Of a stretch of 64,000 nucleotides of DNA, positions 1-11,485 are shown one piece after another; within the stretch, counting starts at the first letter, position 1; every line of letters begins with the position of its first letter. The notes under the pieces were generated by a model. It was not told the origin of the DNA. It did not search any database and saw only the letters and a program-made list of their open reading frames with translations. The DNA comes from Chrysogorgia sp. JL179-B06 (lineage: Eukaryota > Cnidaria > Anthozoa > Scleralcyonacea > Chrysogorgiidae). The stretch lies in NCBI GenBank assembly GCA_035772405.1, contig JAYKKM010000216.1, positions 1,317,501 through 1,381,500 on the forward strand, read 5' to 3'. The translations under genes were made by a program, and so were the position numbers.

Positions 1-530
1 CGACGCTCCAAGTTATGAGTGAATTGCGCGCGAACACTAACAAGAAGGAACTTGTTGCTTTACCAAGAGCAAAGTTAGCATGTCAAATAGTTCTTAGTTA
101 GTTGTTATTAAGAGTAATTTGGGCTCATAAAGTATTGTAAAACCATCACGATCTCTTTCGAGTAACATAAATATGTTATTCTTTGCGTAGGCAGCGTAGA
201 AATACAAAGGTTAGTCGGCACTGCTGACTATAGCGTGTAGGAGGTTGTCTAATATTTCGGAACAAAGGGCCTACACTCAAAACGTTACTCCTGTACACAC
301 TAATATTAATGTGTTGTTCTGCGTAGGCAACGTAGAAATACAAAGGTTGGTCGGCACTGTTGACTATAGCGTGCAGGAGGTTGTCTAACATTTCGAACAT
401 AAGGCCTACGCTCACGTTACTCCTGTACACACTAATATTAATGTGTTGTTCTCTGCGTAAGCAACGTAGAAATACAAAGGTTTGTCGGCACTACTGACTA
501 TAGCGTGTAGGAGGTTGTCTAAGATGCCCT
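1..530. repeat. Tandem repeat, about 135 bp unit, roughly 2.6 copies
   Basis: The segment TGCGTAGGCAACGTAGAAAT followed by a conserved block recurs at about 184, 320 and 454, giving a period of 134 to 136 bp. Each copy carries a TATAGCGTG(T/C)AGGAGGTTGTCTAA block, and the first two also carry an ACGTTACTCCTGTACACACT block. Related fragments appear near 2010, 2160, 2680, 58370 and 63400, so this is a local amplification of a dispersed family. The open frame on the minus strand here is a by-product of the repeat. Confidence 0.8.
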
Positions 531-1606
531 GGCTATGATTTAGCCAAAGTTAAGTTAATGAAAATGAATTGTATAACGCAATCGATCACCACCTTACTAA
601 TTATATCCGGAATAATCGCAACTGCTATTCATCGCGTTTGTTCGACAGTCATGAAATGTTTTCGCCGTGAATAAATTAGAGGATATCTCGCTCAGTCGCG
701 ACCTTAACACCTTTGATAAGAACGCTAAATGCGTCTCAAACCACAATCAACATTATGTTAAGACTAATTCATCTTTCGTTTTGTTTATTCACATTCTTAT
801 TTGCCTTAGTCTTAGTTTTTTTTTGATAGTTGCGAATTTTAATGCTTCCACAACAAAATGATGATTTGTTTTTCGTCTTTGATTCTTCCGACAGCTAACG
901 AACGGGAAGTATAGGTATACGCCAGTATTACCCCGGAAGAGGGAATGCCGCCAATTTTTCTAACCTCTGAAGTCAAAAGACGGTTGCATGTCACAGTTGA
1001 ATTCAAAAAGACAATTCAAGGACCATGTTTTGCTGTCTTTGTTCTAAGTCGAGTTCCTAACAACAGCAGCCTTCACAATTCCCCACTAATCCCCTTGTCT
1101 TTCGGGGTTTCACATGCCATCTTTATTTATAAATTATCGTTTTTCAATTTACTCCCCTGCTGGGCAGCCTTCGTTCATGCTTAATAGATGGCGACGGGTG
1201 GTAGGCCCACGAATGAGTGTTGAAAGAGATCGTATATTGTCAACGAAGTAAAGACATTTCTAGATATTTTCTTCGGTCTCCTCGGCCACAATTTGATTAA
1301 TTCAAGGTTGAGAGGTGCGACGAATAAATTCACTTGACGACGATGAACAAATATCGATTTCTTCAACAAATGTTATCTTCAGCTCAAGAGTACTTCGATT
1401 GAAAACAGTGACAGCCGTCTCTTTAACATATGAACAAGAAGATCGCGAGGAAGCTAGCCAATGCGGTGCAGTCGGGAGATCGGTGCGGCAAAGACAGCAT
1501 ATATTACTTATCTTTACTCAGTCAATAGATGGTTGTCAATAGTTAGTCCTTCGAGCATTAGGAGACAAAAAAGGGTTGCTAATTTTGATTCCTGTTCTTT
1601 AAACAG

Positions 1607-1696
1607 CTGAAACAGGTGTACGGAGTTCAACGCTGGACTGTCAGAATCCTCGGCAATTCAACGAGAACAGCCTGCTGGAACCAACCTCATTCTCAG
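1607..1696 (+). CDS. Coiled-coil gene, most 5' exon identified
   Basis: A short exon between TTTAAACAG and a GTACTG donor. It reads ETGVRSSTLDCQNPRQ and onward with no stop, and ends one base into a codon. Joined to the exon at 4227 it gives a continuous PTSFS-D-SGIDVTEE sequence. The in-frame join is good evidence, but the exon is short and could be wrong. It needs a preceding exon ending in phase 1; a candidate open stretch lies at 1315-1465 but has no clear start codon. Confidence 0.55.
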
Positions 1697-2042
1697 GTAC
1701 TGACACACACATCTCATGATACTTCTTTATACACTATGTTTATTATTTTGTGTTAAAACAGAAAGAGCTGAATAGCTTTTCAGAATAGCGAGTTGAATGG
1801 ACTCGAGTTTTCGTGCCTCCTCCGCCAGGCATCTTCTAGTACTTTCCTGTCTCCCCCTGTTTAATCATTACTAAGTTTTATCAATACAAAATCTCTCGAC
1901 TCTAGCTCAACGAGCACTTCGAGTATTAAGACAAATGCTGTTGTTGTCAATGTAATATTATAATATATCATAAATTAAAAATGCTGTGTATATAAAAGTG
2001 TTGTGCTGCTTTATAGGCAGTGTAGAAATACAAATCGAGTAC

Positions 2043-2115
<73 letters not shown>

Positions 2116-2627
2116 ATATAGTGAAAATCAGTTCAAATACTATATATATGCTATGAAGGTCCTTCGCTTGAAACGTTAGACCTCCTGCACACTATTTCGA
2201 CATTATATCAACATTTTACAGTATTCGTTTGTATTGCTGTGTACACGTCTCACTGGGCTCACTGTCTGACGACTAACGGATGCCTCATGGCTGCTGCGTC
2301 AAAGAGCGGACCTTGATGTAATTGTGAATGCAGTGTAAGAGGAACAGAGCGCGGGTAGTAATCAACTTAAATTGTTTCATTGTCATAAAACAAGGCAAAG
2401 GAAGTGAACAGGAATCACGTCTCTGTTTTACGGAAGTTCTTGCTGGTTTTCAATGAGAAAATGATTTGAACCCCTGTATTCGTAGTGTCCACCTCGTGAA
2501 CTGATTTAATCAATCGATCAAAACATTCTCTCAGAGATCGTCTACACTCATTCATGTGGACAACAGTTTCAGAGCGGGTTTTCGCAGGTAAATTTTGCTC
2601 CATATATATATGCTTTATAAATTTTGC

Positions 2628-2660
<33 letters not shown>

Positions 2661-5600
2661 GTTCTAAGGTTGTAATGGCCTTCGCTAGAACCGATAGACC
2701 TCCTACACACTGTTTCTACACAGTATTACTTGTAGAGTATCGTTTGGGCGGAATTCGTGAGCTGCGTGATCCTTAATTGTAAATCCATCCCGCTGTTAAG
2801 TACTCTGCAGTTATTATGAGTTTCAATGTCTTGTTTGATATTAAAATACAACCACGCGATTCACTGAGTATCAAAGATTCCTTTTCTTTATTAATAAGAC
2901 TCGGCTTTGCCATTGTTTTGAATGGAATACTATAATGATGTTGTGTAAGAGTTTTTAGTCTCCCAGTCTCATTTTGTATTTTGTAAACGCTTATTACGGG
3001 AAGTATCAAGCGGTACATTGTGTGAACAACAATTGTACTAGAGTCTAGAACCGCAGCTGGAATTTAAAAGCAATGCAGTGGTCATTGGGTTATTAAACTA
3101 ACTTATTATCCAGTTAACTGCCATAAATGGCTCCGTATAGCAATATAACATCGACGTCAATTTACACCGATACTTTTTTCATGGTCATGGAAGATAACTC
3201 TTTCGGTGAATAGTATAACCTCGTGTTCGACTTTGTTATTGTTTGTCCAAGAGGATTAATATATTCCCATACAGATATAACTCAACAAATTGTCGGAAGG
3301 GGTCTTTGTGTATATAGGAAATAACAATTCAACTTCGTTAGTGGTTGCTAAAAATAAACATCGCATGCGCTATATCACAGCTTAATGAGTAAAGTATATA
3401 GTCGGGTGATTTGATGTCGCCTAGAAAACTAGAGAATGGTTCAGAAGCTAAAAGGAATCGCAGCTGGAAAGCCGTTGTGTTCGACGTGGCTGAAAACTTA
3501 GTTAATAGAGATAAAAAGACAATCAAAACACGTGTATTTCTGATGAGGCGCATGAGATCAAAGCTAAGTCGTTGATATTGGTCACGTGAGGAGCTTAGCG
3601 TTGATGTGCAATGTAAATGGCAGCATGTGATGGAAGTGTGTAATTTTACAGTGAAAGAAACCATTGATATTCAAAACATTTTTTTGATGACACCTATTTT
3701 AAACTCTATAAACGCATGGAGTGGTTTGCCAAGTGTTGAGATAGATTCGACATAATTACATTTATCTCGGACTACTTAACTTGGCGTTCTTACCGTTTAA
3801 TAAGGTTTTACGTATTTATGGAGACACCTTTTATTTCTATTCAAACGTTGTATTTTTACTACGGTATTTAACGAGAATGACAGCTTTTTTAGTAGTTTTT
3901 ATGTTCTAATTGTTTGTTTTCTTCAAATGATAGGCAGTTTTGAACAGTGCGCGATATCAGTTGCTAAGAACGTCGTAGAATGTGCAAAGAATTTCATGAC
4001 GCCAATGTGTAAATAATCTCTGAACGGAAGAAACAATGCCACCTGAATGCACCGCGGTTCCCTAGCTTTCAACAGCACAATAAATCCTTGATACTCGCTA
4101 GAAAGTGTTTGATTTTGGATTAGGGTTATTTTTCAAATCCTTATGTTAACCTTCATGTTGAACTCCCATTAAAAATAACCCAATTTTTCTCGATCGTTCT
4201 AGTAAATTGTACTCTTTTTTTTAAAGATAGCGGAATTGATGTGACAGAAGAAACAAAAGACATGATGGATGGCGTGTCGTTGTCGACCAACGTTGCTAGT
4301 AAACCGTTGGAAACTGTCCAAGATCTTCGTGACACTCTTCGCAACTTAAAACGCAAGACTGATAAAGCCGTTGTGGAGTTTCTCAAGCGATCTCGTAACG
4401 TTTTACACGAGAAGATAAAAAACAAAAGTAGGTTGTATATTAAAAAATAATAGGAATAAATATGAAAGCTGCTAAGTTCTCAAAAGAACTGCATATAATA
4501 TAAACAGAGAAATAAGGCCCGTTTCAAACGTCGAACTTTTCATGTGTCGAACGTAATGTAAATGATCTTGAACAAAGGGTTTTGCTAATTTACATTAGAT
4601 TCAACACATGAAACGTTCAACGTTTGAAACGGGCCTAAGCGAACTTCATTATTTTGCAAAATATGTATTTCTATCAACGACGTTTTGGACTATGTATCGT
4701 TCTTCACTGATCACATCTTCATTTCTGACACATCGTCCGAAACGTCGTCAATACATGGCAATATGTATGAATACTTTTATTTAAAATAATATCATACAGT
4801 TGTCACGATTTACGCACTAAACATAAGTCAGTTACAAAAAAGGGAGCATTGAAAAATCTACAAAAATAAAGTTGTTAATCAAAATAAAGTTGGATTTTTT
4901 TATTTGGGTGAATGTGGTAGCATTATGAATGCACTTGTTCCTCTAGCTTTTAATCTCTGAGTCCCTGACGGGAATCGAACCTTCTGATTACCGGTGAGAC
5001 GCTGTAACCATTGAGCTACATGCGAGACTCAGATGGAGAGCGATGGTTGCAATAAGTGCAACGCTCTAACATGCATGCGCAACATTGACTCAAATAGTCA
5101 GATGGAGAACGAAGGTTCGGATAGTGAGACGCTCTAACAATTGAGCTATATGAACTCGGATGGAGAGCGAAGGTTACGATAAGTGAGATGCTCTAACCAG
5201 TGAGCTATACATGGACTCATATGGCAGAGCCGAAGGTTACGATAATTGAGACGCTCTAACCATGATTGAGCTACATGGACTCAGATGGAGAGCGAAGGTT
5301 ACGATAAGTGAGATGCTCTAACCAGTGAACTATACATGGACTCAGATGGATAGCGAAGGTTACGATATGTGAGACGCTCTAACATGCATGCGCTACATGG
5401 ACTCCGATAGTCAGATGGCAGAGCCGAAGGTTACGATAATTGAGACGCTCTAACCATGATTGAGCTACATGGACTCAGATGGAGAGCGAAGGTTACGATA
5501 AGTGAGACTCTCTGACCATTCAGCTACATGGACTCAGATGGATAGCGAAACGGTTACAATATGAAAGTCTAGTTTAATGTGACATATGCAGTACTGCGTC

Positions 5601-8600
5601 TACGAGTCTCAACATGTCAAATTTACTATTTAGTATATGATTTGTTTCATGGCGAATATGGCAGCTTGCCGGTGAGTTGTTATCAGGGCGGTTGTTATGA
5701 GGCGCACGCGCACGCGCATTCATATTTTTTTACTTCCTTCTTGCTAATTGTATTGTCCATAGGCTAATATTATCTGTTAATCCAGTGATCGCACGCTTTT
5801 TGTATGTGTGATACTGATGACGTTAATGAGGTGAATATTAGGGTGTATGATATTATTAAATATTCAAGTTGCATTCAAGCATTTTTCTTCATTATATTAT
5901 TGTATTGTCAATGCCGTTTTGAACGAATTGTACACGTTTCGAGTTGTGCTGAAACCTTCTTTAGCACTTTTAAATGACATGGCGGTGAATCGTATCATAT
6001 AGTTTCGGCAACGTTCACCCAGTCAGTGACAGCACATTGATGATAAATGGTTTGAACCGAATCATTAAAAGTGTGAAGTTGATCGTTCAGGTTGTTGTAG
6101 TCTTGCGAAAGACTATTGTTGGTAACGTTTCGATCAATTCGATGTTCTCAGCGACCAACAACAGTCTTTCTCAAGACTAGAACATTACAACATGGACGAT
6201 CAACTTCACACACCGATGATAATTAATGTGTGAATAATATTGAGTTGAATATCATTGCCATCTATGCACGAAAGGTCTAATGAGAGAAATATCGAGTGTA
6301 TTGAGTATGACGTTTATGAAGTTTTCTTTCATTTTCAGACCATGATGATCGTGACAACAAACTATTGGACTTAATATCGGACCTACTGCTCAACAGAGAG
6401 GAAACTGGTGAGACAATGACGGAAATAAATGATAGCTCTGACAAAGGGAATCATTTATCAGTTTTTGAGAAGTCCTTGTGTTACGTATTGGTCGACAAAG
6501 CGTTACTCAACTGCTTACTTGTGCTTGATAAAGCCCAAATGGAAGGTAGATTGATGGATGGTGATTTGGAATCGTATGAGAATAGCACGTCAACCGGGCA
6601 GCATTTGCTTATAGAGTTTCCCCAAGCTATTAACGGGAAAAGAGAGATCGTTGAGACACGAGAAGACAGAGAAAAGGAGGAAGTTATTGAGAAGATGAGG
6701 TGTCAAATTCGAGAGCTTACAAGTGAGAAACTTCGGTTAGAAAACGAGAATAATAGTCTAAGGGAGAAGAGTCGTTGGTTGGCGATGAAAAGTGAAGATC
6801 TTGAGATGCAAAACTCGGTGATAGACGAAGAACGACAGTTGTTGAAAGAAAAGGTTTCGTTTTCTGACGAAAGCATGGCGGGACTACAGTCATCTACGGA
6901 ACACCTGCGTCAACAGATTAAAATCCTTGAACATCAAAAGGAAGAAGCAAGAAATGAGAAGAATTTATTGAAAGACCAGCTTCAGAACATTAAGGAAGAA
7001 CAGAAACAACAACTGGAGTACAACAAGCACGAGGATAACGAAAGGGAAACTGGAAAAGCTGTCGAAGATGTGTCAAGTGAACTTACCACTTGTAGCGTGA
7101 GTACTCAAACTCCTTATAACTTCACAAGTGAAGGAAGCTGCACCTCGAAGGATAGCTCCGCTGAATTTTTAAACTCCGGCGCAGCTCACCAGAACTACCT
7201 TTATAAGAAACCGTCAGAGGAAGATGATATGGTGGCTATCGTAAGGAACGAGAACGATAGCGTGATGGCTAGCATGACGAGCGAGAACGAAGAGTTGTTC
7301 TTAAAGTTACAATCTCTTCAAGCTTTTGACAAGGAGAAGATGAGAGCCTTGGCGCATGAGCATGGCGAGAGGAAGGAGGAGCTTCGGGTTGCTAAGGAAC
7401 GGAGCACGATATTGGAGCAAGATCTGGACGAGAGATCAACCGAGATTGTTCTTCTTCAAGCACACGTTTTGGAACTGAAAACAACTAGAACTATGGCTCA
7501 AAAAACAATACAAAAGATGGAAAACGACTTTCGTGCGATAAAAGAAGGCAAACGTTCTACAGATGGGGACAATACTGTTTTACGGCGACAAAATAAACGT
7601 CTTAAAGAAGAAGTATTTACTCTTCTCGGCCAAACCAGCATGAAGAAAGATGATGAGCAGTCAGACAACATCGAAGAACTTTGTAGGAATGTCTCGAGTT
7701 TGCGTAAACACTTTGTGTCTTTGAACAAAAGTGTTGCTGAAAAGGAACGGATGATACAGTATCTGAACGAGAGAGCGACGATAGCTGATCAAAGAATCAA
7801 AGCGAAGACGGAGCTTTTGGAAGAGTTGGCGAAACGAAATGAAGTTCTCGTGAATAAACTGGAGATGGTGGGTGCCGTGACAGTGGTTCGCAATGATTTC
7901 GATGTCCCGGATGGCTATCAGGAGGCTGTCGATGGCATCCTGAGATCGCAGAGCTCCATGCTTGAGAAAGGGGTCGTAGCAATAATGAAGGCGACAGAAG
8001 AAAAAGAAAATGAAAGAAAGATGCTAAAAGAACAACAGAAAAGACTCGAGTACAATATCGAGGGTCTTGAAACCGAGAATATACTACTCAAAGTACAAGT
8101 GAACGACTTGAGTCAATCTGTTGAAGAGTTAGAAGATGATGTGATATATATGAAGTGTGGAATGAACGGCGACTCCGCACGACATGGACGACATCCGGGA
8201 ACACCTAAATCTAGTGGTAGTGGGGGACATCATGTGACGTTTGGGGATTTGGGAGTGGAAAAAAGAGAAGGAGAGAAACTACAGTCTTTGATTGAAACCG
8301 CGAAACGACGCTGTATCCACCTTGAAAGACAGATCAGGACAAACACGAGTCTTCTTAAAGCGACACAACATCGAAATGAAATTTTAGAGAGAGTTCGTGA
8401 AGAATTAGAGAAACAAAATCGTTGTTTCAGGCATCGCCTTTCCGATTTTGAACAAACCAACAAAGTATTAAAGATCAAAGTGTCAGAACTTGAAGATCAA
8501 ATGAATGAGGCTAGCGAGGGAAAGAGCCTGGACGAAATGGAGAAACAGAGTTTGGAAGACAGACTAAAGATCGCGGAAGGTCAGACAAAGTATCTGAAAG

Positions 8601-11485
8601 ATCTGGTTGAAGCTCAGAGAAAGGAATCAAAGACCTCAGACGAGATGCAACTGACGGCTATCGAACAATGCCAGGGGCTAAACACGAAGTATCCAACTCT
8701 GCCGAAGGAAGTAGACGAGGTGTTTAGTGGGGAAAAGGATTGTAAATACGAAGTGGAATGTCTAAAGAATAAAGTAAAGCAGCAGTCGACGCACAGCAGA
8801 ATCTTGAAATGTGAAATCTTTGAGTTTTTGGACGATGTTCGATTTCTGGAGTGTGAGTTAAGTTGTGCTGTGCGGTCGAGTGCAGTTCAGTTAACTTACA
8901 AAGAAGTAACATCGATTGACAACAGTATCTGCACTTGGAGAGATACAAACGTTAACACTTGGAGAGATGAAACAAGTTTGTGTGAACAAGAAGAGATGGC
9001 ACCAATTATGGCCGAAATCCTGGATTTCTTGAAGTCAACGATACAACGTCTGCAACACGTTTCGTCTAATAAAGAGACACCTGCACCAAGCCCAGAGGAC
9101 AGCGATTTAGTGGACAGCGGTCATCATCATCAACACACGCTACTACGGGAACGACTACGGAGAGAGACAGCGAAGTTGAGTGTAGAGAAGGAGCAAATTC
9201 AAAGAGAAGTCTTTGCGATGAAAGCCATTATGGAGCATCTGTTGGACCACACAGATTCCCCAGGCTCTTCAAGAAAGGCAAGGGAGGAGGAACGAAGTCA
9301 GAAGTTGACGAGACAAATTCTGGCGTACGTCGAAAGAAATTGTCAAATGGAAAGCGACATCTTAGACTTTGTGAGACAGCAGTCGGCATTGGAGGAAGAG
9401 CTAGATAATTTGAAAGAGAATATTTTGAATCTGAATGTGGAGAAAGACGTGCTCTTGTCTTTCAATAACAGTAATGGTAGTAACAACTGCTATTGTGTGG
9501 ATCATAAGTGTAACAAGTCATGTGAGAAAGTCATGAGAAATTTCTGTTTCGTGAAACACGAAGGCCATGAAGCACATGGATTATTCAGAGAACAGGACAA
9601 TGACGATGTCTTTACTTGGTAAGTGAAAATAGAAATAGTCAAACTAGTATTTAGAAGGTTACGGGTAAAGTAAACTTGCTCTGCCATCTGAGTCATCATC
9701 ACCATCATCCCGTTTGTCCCCTCAGGGGGGTCGGGTTGTCTCTACACCGTTCTCCACTATCTTCTATCAACAACTCTACTCAGATCCACCACTTTACCAT
9801 CATCTCGAACACAATCCATCCATCGCTTTCTCGGTCGCCCTCTCTTCCTTGTTTCCCTTCGCTCCGCTGACCATCTAACAAACTCGTCCTCTTCTTTTCT
9901 CTTCACGTGTCCGTACCACCTCAGTCTACTTACTCTTATCTTCTGTCTCAGTTCCGTCACCTTCACTTCCTGCCTTATGTCTTCACTATTTCTCATTCTC
10001 TCCCGTCTTGTCACTCCTCTAATCGCTCGCATACATCTCATCTCCGCTACTTCCAGCTTCTTCACATGTTCTTCCTTCACTGCCCAAGTCTCTGCCATCT
10101 GAGTCCTGGTAGTTAAATTATTAGGGCCTTTTTATATGATCCAGGTATACCAGGATGTCCCGGTTGCCCGAGACGTATTTCATCCTGGGTTAATATGATC
10201 TCGGTTCACCTGGATGTCCCGGGTGACCGGGATGCGTGAAAATGTTGATAATAATTTCTCAATGAAACAAAAACTAATTTTATTCGCATAAAAAGCATCC
10301 CAACGAATGTTTTTTTCATTTTGCCACTTTTTTTGGATATTTTACCTGGTCAGACGAATACTGGGGTAAAGTAACCTTGCTCTGTCATATGAGTCCTGCT
10401 GGCTCAATTGTTAGACTAGACCTTCTCACGAGTATTAACAGCTTTAAGCTGCGTAAAACTTGGCATGCGTAAATAAAACGTACATAAGCAATTTCCACTG
10501 TCGCGTAAAATGAACTGTAATTACGTAATGTATGGTTAACGTATGGGTTTTCGCGCCGTGTAGAATTCATTTTTACGCACATTTTATTTGATTACGTACT
10601 TTTTACTTACGTACAAATTTATGTGACAGTGGAATTCCACCTTTAGGGACCGATTACATGAGGCGAGTTGGCCCGGTTAACCGAGTTGGCCCGGTAAGTC
10701 GGGGGTGAGATTCATATTGCGATTACATGAGGCGGGCTAGCTCGGTAAGCCGCGGGATGAGTTTTGAGTTGACGACGATGATTTCAACCCAAAATTCGCA
10801 ACTCGCCTAACGGAGTTGGCCCGGCAAGCAGCAACCGGGATCCCGGGAAGGCGGGCCAGCTCGGTTGCCATGTAATCGAAATTTTGAAACAAGACATGAT
10901 AAATATACGAAGCAGGCCAACTCGGTTAACCGGGCCAACTCGCGTCATGTAATCGGCCCCTTACACTATAATGTGTTGTAACCGTTTTAACGTCATTTAA
11001 ATTTAAAAAGATTAAAAACTCCCACAATTCTACCATATGTTTAATGCCATTTTTCTCATGCTGTATTTAGTCCATCTGATGAAGGTGTATACCACAGTCC
11101 AGATCGTGAAGCTGGTAGCTGTGACAGTGGTTATCATTCTACCAGGCATGATGAGGGACACAGCATGGTACTCAGTGACAAAGTGGATCCAGGACATATT
11201 CGACATGTACCAACTGGCCACCCCGGATCCCCCGGTAGCTTTTATGAGAATATCAGCAGGAATATCAGCAGAGATGCAAAACTCAGCGAAGTATCAAGCA
11301 TGTCGAGCTCCGAGATAAAACCAAAGAGTATTTTAAAGAAAAGACCTGAGAAAGACGACAAAAAACGTTCTAGTAATGTACAGCTGACTGAGGGAAGAAT
11401 GTCTGGATGCAAAGTTTGCAATTTCTCCGATTTGTTTAAGCCGTTTAAGCGAACAATTCAAGAGCATGAAGACTTGGATAAATAA
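1607..11485 (+). CDS. Large coiled-coil protein, 5' end unresolved (4 exons)
   Basis: Four exons join in phase: 1607-1696, 4227-4427, 6339-9618 and 11071-11485 (stop TAA at 11483-11485). Every junction is AG acceptor/GT donor and the phases agree: G+AT, A+AC and TG+T complete the split codons. The protein is more than 1,300 residues. Exon 2 and the long exon 3 are rich in E, K, Q, L and R with heptad-like spacing, indicating long coiled coils; the last exon is Ser/Gly/Lys-rich and low in structure. No enzymatic motif or transmembrane segment is visible. A Cys/His-rich patch (CYCVDHKCNKSCEK and a following CFVKHEGH) ends exon 3. By analogy such proteins are cytoskeletal, centrosomal or junctional scaffolds, but I do not recognise the family. 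The start lies upstream of 1607, because that exon begins with two bases of a split codon. A possible polyadenylation signal AATAAA is at 11680. Confidence 0.8.
2044..2120. repeat. (AT)n microsatellite
   Basis: An almost pure alternating AT run of about 75 bases with one TATTATA interruption, inside the first recognised intron of the coiled-coil gene. A second shorter AT run is at 2628-2660. Confidence 0.95.
2121..4226. other. Intron of the coiled-coil gene, mostly unassigned
   Basis: Apart from the AT runs and fragments of the CGAAACGTTAGACCTCC family (2160-2190, 2680-2715), I see no exon, RNA gene or clear element. Open frames here are short and lack matching splice signals. Confidence 0.5.
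4227..4427 (+). CDS. Coiled-coil gene, internal exon
   Basis: Follows a pyrimidine-rich TTTTTTTTAAAG acceptor and ends at AAAA|GTAGGT. It encodes SGIDVTEETKDMMDG, then a helical stretch with LRDTLRNLKRKTDKAVVEF and a KRSRNVLHEKIKNK end. The last base A joins AC of the next exon to make Asn, giving KNKN-HDDRDNKLLDL. Confidence 0.75.
4515..4636. repeat. Hairpin element (foldback/MITE-like), AGGCCCGTTTCAAACG ends
   Basis: The left arm starts AGGCCCGTTTCAAACG and the right arm ends CGTTTGAAACGGGCCT, its exact reverse complement; pairing continues inward imperfectly through the ACATGAAA/TTTCATGT region. It sits inside a larger dispersed repeat (4448-4770) whose flanks also surround different hairpins near 30.2 and 61.6 kb. 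Confidence 0.8.
4960..5029 (-). tRNA. tRNA-Thr-like pseudogene
   Basis: On the minus strand there is a TAGCTCAATGGTTA A-box, an anticodon-loop-like CCGGTAA (GGT) and GGTTCGATTCCCGTC, a good B-box. The acceptor ends AGTCTCG/AGGGACT pair at six of seven positions. The linker before the D-arm is too long, one D-stem pair is lost and the T-stem is poorly paired, so it is a decayed or SINE-derived copy rather than a working tRNA. Confidence 0.55.
5030..5565. repeat. Tandem array derived from a tRNA 5' half
   Basis: About eight degenerate units of 60 to 95 bases repeat the motif GAGACGCTCTAACCATTGAG, CTACATGGACTCAGATGG and AGCGAAGGTTACGATA. Read on the minus strand, each unit contains a TAGCTCAATGGTTAGAGCG A-box like the adjacent tRNA-like copy, but no B-box. 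The array looks like expansion of a partial tRNA pseudogene. Confidence 0.7.
5566..6338. other. Intron of the coiled-coil gene with one hairpin (6071-6212)
   Basis: An inverted repeat begins GTGTGAAGTTGATCGTTC and ends GATCAACTTCACAC, with inner arms around GAAAGACT. Nothing else was identified. Confidence 0.65.
6339..9618 (+). CDS. Coiled-coil gene, long central exon (about 1,093 codons)
   Basis: A single 3.3-kb open exon with acceptor TTTTCAG and donor TG|GTAAGT. It starts HDDRDNKLLDLISDLLLNRE and has several long coiled-coil blocks, roughly exon residues 100-240, 310-520, 555-620, 650-790 and 930-1050. These are separated by Ser/Thr-rich linkers: one near VSTQTPYNF, a Gly/Ser/His linker near HPGTPKSSGSGGHH and one near APSPEDSDLVDSG. 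The TAA seen directly after FTW is intronic, since the strong GTAAGT donor overlaps it. Antisense open frames in this region are shadows. Confidence 0.85.
9700..10113 (-). mobile_element. Non-LTR retrotransposon reverse-transcriptase C-terminal fragment (RTE-like)
   Basis: The minus-strand frame contains AETWAVKEEHVKKLEVAEMR, CMRAIRGVTRRER, RLRWYGHVKRKEEDEFVR and GRPRKRWMDCVRDD. This run is characteristic of the region after the catalytic domain in RTE-type elements. The catalytic motif and endonuclease are absent, so it is a truncated dead copy. It lies in the last intron of the coiled-coil gene, opposite to it. Confidence 0.85.
10122..10240. repeat. GC-rich TIR-like repeat fragment
   Basis: Two copies of GATCCAGGTATACCAGGATG- and GATCTCGGTTCACCTGGATG-type sequence sit 60 bp apart, each followed by TCCCGG(G/T)T. 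It resembles the end of a foldback element but no matching far terminus is clear. Confidence 0.4.
10646..10960. mobile_element. MITE with long terminal inverted repeats (315 bp)
   Basis: The left end GGGACCGATTACATGAGGCG and the right end CATGTAATCGGCCCC are near-complementary. Sub-terminal GAGTTGGCCCGGTTAACC motifs are mirrored as GGTTAACCGGGCCAACTC. There is no coding capacity. Confidence 0.85.
11071..11485 (+). CDS. Coiled-coil gene, terminal exon
   Basis: After acceptor CTGTATTTAG the exon completes a TGT codon and reads CPSDEGVYHSPDREAGSCDSGYHS (given here in brief), then a Ser-rich segment, a basic IKPKSILKKRPEKDDKKR patch and the end FKPFKRTIQEHEDLDK before TAA. The frame is fixed by the phase of the previous donor. 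The low-complexity, Ser-rich tail suits regulation by phosphorylation, but no domain is recognised. Confidence 0.8.

Noticed and set aside
176..430. 84-residue minus-strand frame
   Set aside because: The frame runs through the 135-bp tandem repeat and is itself internally repeated; no splice or start evidence.
945..1184. 79-residue frame MPPIFLTSEVKRRL as a first exon of the coiled-coil gene
   Set aside because: No donor with phase 1 could be placed convincingly, and the composition does not resemble the downstream exons.
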